From JAFGBH01 sp964430915 (GTDB taxonomy: Bacteria > Desulfobacterota > Syntrophia > Syntrophales > UBA2210): 24,174 nucleotides of DNA. The notes under the pieces were generated by a model. It was not told the DNA's origin and did not search any database. It saw only the letters and a list, made by a program, of their open reading frames with translations. The stretch is from assembly GCA_964430915.1 (NCBI GenBank), contig CAYSHT010000017.1, forward strand, positions 1 through 24,174. The letters are read 5' to 3'. Every line of letters begins with the position of its first letter. The stretch's first letter is position 1. The position numbers and the translations under genes were made by a program. Shown piece after piece: positions 22,901 to 24,174 of the stretch.

Positions 22901-23213
22901 TGAATTTCTTGCGGAGAGGGGTATACAATCGGATCCGATACTGAAGATGCATGAGGGGCGCCCCAATATTGTCGACGGGATAAAAAACAAGGAAATTAAT
23001 CTTGTCATTAATACACCGAGCGGGAGAATGAGTCAGTACGATGATTCCTACATACGGAAGGCAGCAATAAAATACAAGGTGCCCTATATTACAACCTCGG
23101 CCGCTGCGGTTGCCGTCGTAAAGGGTATTAATGCCGCCCGCGGCGGGCATGGTCATGTTAAATCTCTCCAAAACTACCATAGCGATTTACACAGGGTGAG
23201 GTCTGGGAAATGA
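19995..23213 (+). CDS. carB: Carbamoyl-phosphate synthase large subunit
   Basis: CarB makes carbamoyl phosphate from bicarbonate, ammonia and two ATP for arginine and pyrimidine synthesis. Normally CarA releases the ammonia from glutamine. The 1072-residue protein has the full duplicated architecture. The carboxyphosphate half is about 1-400, with GSGPIIIGQACEFDYSGTQA near the start and a glycine-rich GGTGGGL ATP loop. An oligomerisation region covers about 400-550. The carbamoyl-phosphate half starts near 553 (GGGPNRIGQGIEFDY; EANPRASRTVPL later). A C-terminal MGS-type allosteric domain runs from about 932 (GNVLITVHEKDKG; INTPSGRMSQYDDSYIRKAA), which should bind effectors such as UMP. The ATG at 19995 has AAGGAC upstream. 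carA is not in the window. The stop overlaps the start of the PurF-like gene. Confidence 0.98.
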   Translation: MPRRTDIKKIMIIGSGPIIIGQACEFDYSGTQACKALKKLGYEIVLVNSNPATIMTDPGTADATYIEPLNFQFLKEIIEKERPDAILPNLGGQSGLNLTSELSRGGVLEEYGVEIIGVNVDAIERGEDRIAFKETMDKLGIEIPQSDPAYTVEEAEKIAEKLGYPVVVRPAYTLGGTGGGLVYNREELHTIASRGISASLIGQILIEESVLGWEELELEVVRDSKNQMITVCFIENVDPMGVHTGDSFCTAPMLTISSELQERLQKYSYDIVEAIQVLGGTNVQFAHDPETGRVVVIEINPRTSRSSALASKATGFPIALISSMLAAGLTLDEIPYWKEGTLEKYKPSGDYVVVKFARWAFEKFEGAMDELGTQMRAVGEVMSIGKNYKEALQKAIRSLEINRYGLGFARDFNDKPLEELLGLMARPTSERQFIMYEALRKGATVEKLHKTTHIKQWFIEQMKELVELEEEILAYKGGLLPDDLLRRAKKDGFADRYLSELLDLPEKEIRERRISLGATQGWEAVPVSGVENAAYYYSTYNAPDQVDASDRKKIIVLGGGPNRIGQGIEFDYCCVHAAFALKEEGYEAIMINCNPETVSTDYDTSDKLYFEPLTVEDVLSIYEKEKPLGVIVQFGGQTPLNIANELAEAGVNIIGTSPEMIDLAEDRDRFRKVMEKLGIPEPESGMASNFQEAVDIAERIGYPLMVRPSYVLGGRGMEVVLDEEMLKRYIAAAVDVTPERPILIDKFLENAIEAEADAIADGTDAFVPAIMEHIEFAGVHSGDSACVIPPISLSKRHIDTIYEYNRKIAKELNVVGLMNIQYAIMDDVVYILEANPRASRTVPLISKICAISMARIATQLMLGKKLEELRPKAAEVPYFGVKEAVFPFNMFPEVDPLLGPEMRSTGEVLGLADSFGLAFFKSQEAAQQVLPSTGNVLITVHEKDKGVIVEVAREFERLGFRLITTSGTGEFLAERGIQSDPILKMHEGRPNIVDGIKNKEINLVINTPSGRMSQYDDSYIRKAAIKYKVPYITTSAAAVAVVKGINAARGGHGHVKSLQNYHSDLHRVRSGK

Positions 23214-24174
23214 AGGAGATCCAGGAAAATTGCGCGGTTTTCGGTATCTATTCAAAGAGGGAATGTGTCGGCGATATTTATCAGGGGATTGATTTTCTTC
23301 AGCACAGGGGTCAGGAATATTGCGGCATCTCAACCTACGATATGGAAACGAAGGATGCGACGCAGATGGATTTGATTCCGCCCCGTGGAAAGGAATACGA
23401 TGGCGATTCCTCTTTCGGAAGAGAAATCAACCATGCTACCCACCACGGAAAGGTAATCGACAATTTTACCGATGAGGAATTACGGGGTTTGAAAGGTCGG
23501 TGGGGAATAGGGCATGTGAGTCTCCGCGAAAGACAACCGATGAAATGGCAGTCGAGACTTGGGGAAATTGCCGTTGCCTTCAGCGGAAATGTCATTAACT
23601 CCGAAGAACTTATGCAGGAAATGATGGACCGGGGTAAGACCTTTTACAAGAGTTATGACATAGAAATAATTTCAAAGATCATCATAGAAGAGACCGATGT
23701 GGTAAGCGGAATCAAGGCCCTGGCAGGGAAGGTAAAAGGTGCATATTCCCTTGTTGTCCTGAAAAAAGAGGGTGTCTATGCAGCGAGGGATCGGTATGGA
23801 TTCAGGCCCCTTATTTTGGGCAAGGATTCCGAGCGATTCGCTGTAAGCTCCGAATCACGAGCAATCCAGAATCTCGGCATGGAAAATGTGAGAGACGTGA
23901 GGCCGGGTGAAATAGTGCTCATTAACGAAAAGGGATTTCAAACCGTAGGGCAGGTTGACTCGGCGCGGAGTGCCCATTGCGCATTTGAATGGGCCTATAC
24001 GGCAAGTATCGATTCCATAATAGATGGGGTCTATGTTCAGGAGGCACGCAGTAATTTGGGAGAGCATCTTGCCCAGAGGGATATCGATGAAGGTGGTATT
24101 ACCGCCGATATCGTGGCGCCAGTTCCGATTTCGGCACTAGGACATGCCCTGGGATATCATCAACGGTCACACAT
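23210..24174 (+). CDS. PurF-like class II glutamine amidotransferase/phosphoribosyltransferase, 3' truncated
   Basis: The first 321 residues are seen and the gene continues beyond the window. Cys8 in ENCAVFGIYS would become the N-terminal nucleophile after removal of a short propeptide, as in Bacillus-type PurF. LQHRGQE (30-36), GKVIDNF, the aspartate D150 in SYDIE, ARDRYGFRPLILG and VRPGEIV are PurF-like. The start of the phosphoribosyltransferase domain follows (CAFEWAY, DSIIDG, APVPIS). Several normally invariant residues differ: the GHVRY arginine is Ser104, the NGN oxyanion asparagine is Ser125, FARPDS reads TASIDS, and PVPDS reads PVPIS. It may be a divergent PurF or a paralogue with altered chemistry. 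The ATG at 23210 overlaps the carB TGA as ATGA, indicating translational coupling. Confidence 0.75.
   Translation, partial: MKEIQENCAVFGIYSKRECVGDIYQGIDFLQHRGQEYCGISTYDMETKDATQMDLIPPRGKEYDGDSSFGREINHATHHGKVIDNFTDEELRGLKGRWGIGHVSLRERQPMKWQSRLGEIAVAFSGNVINSEELMQEMMDRGKTFYKSYDIEIISKIIIEETDVVSGIKALAGKVKGAYSLVVLKKEGVYAARDRYGFRPLILGKDSERFAVSSESRAIQNLGMENVRDVRPGEIVLINEKGFQTVGQVDSARSAHCAFEWAYTASIDSIIDGVYVQEARSNLGEHLAQRDIDEGGITADIVAPVPISALGHALGYHQRSH

Noticed and set aside
22530..23180. 216-codon minus-strand open frame inside carB
   Set aside because: It is antisense to the conserved CarB C-terminal domains, with no independent evidence of coding.
1..24174. CRISPR arrays, tRNA genes, transposases, phage or defence modules
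   Set aside because: Reading both strands I found no regularly spaced repeats, cloverleaf-like segments, integrase or transposase motifs, or restriction or toxin-antitoxin proteins.

Overview
The window looks like chromosomal DNA of a Desulfobacterota (former Deltaproteobacteria) bacterium. The lineage is inferred from family content: a DUF6178 protein, a DUF3047 protein, a GlmU-like left-handed beta-helix protein, an exported protein with an IIGTGG-type N-terminus, and an intergenic repeat bounded by GTCATTGCGA inverted repeats. These are all types I associate with that group. Almost all the DNA is coding, in ordinary core and metabolic genes. I see no tRNA or rRNA gene, CRISPR array, prophage, transposase or recognisable defence cassette.

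Layout. (1) 1-3038: a short hairpin-bearing non-coding segment, then two minus-strand genes (DUF6178 protein; TIGR01212-type radical SAM protein) separated by a degenerate palindromic repeat. (2) 3032-8884: from a divergent promoter region, a plus-strand cluster runs mnmG, GlmU-like beta-helix protein, alpha/beta hydrolase, UMF1-type MFS transporter, PaaI-type thioesterase. It ends at a hairpin terminator. (3) 8886-10547: a convergent minus-strand AMP-forming acyl-CoA synthetase, then about 300 bases of upstream non-coding DNA. (4) 10857-16176: a plus-strand series of exported MBL hydrolase, fmt, a frameshifted GNAT acetyltransferase, DUF3047 protein, rsmB and an HD-domain protein. (5) 16256-16744: a minus-strand small exported protein. 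(6) 16954-24174: a glyoxalase-II-like MBL hydrolase, purC, dnaJ with its own sigma70-type promoter, carB with a promoter and a leader of about 220 nt, and a PurF-like glutamine amidotransferase that overlaps carB by an ATGA and runs off the window.

Functional threads. Translation and RNA modification are represented by mnmG, fmt and rsmB. Nucleotide synthesis is represented by purC, carB and the PurF-like gene, with carA absent from the window. Acyl-CoA metabolism is represented by the thioesterase and acyl-CoA synthetase, which converge on a terminator. DnaJ stands without dnaK or grpE.

Nothing here is clearly a new multi-gene system. The items most worth a second look are: the PurF-like protein, which lacks the usual Arg and Asn of the glutaminase site; the single-base frameshift in the GNAT gene; the beta-helix protein that resembles GlmU without its uridylyltransferase half; the inverted-repeat element at 1954-2043; the hairpin-rich left edge; and two promoters that share an identical 13-base stretch.
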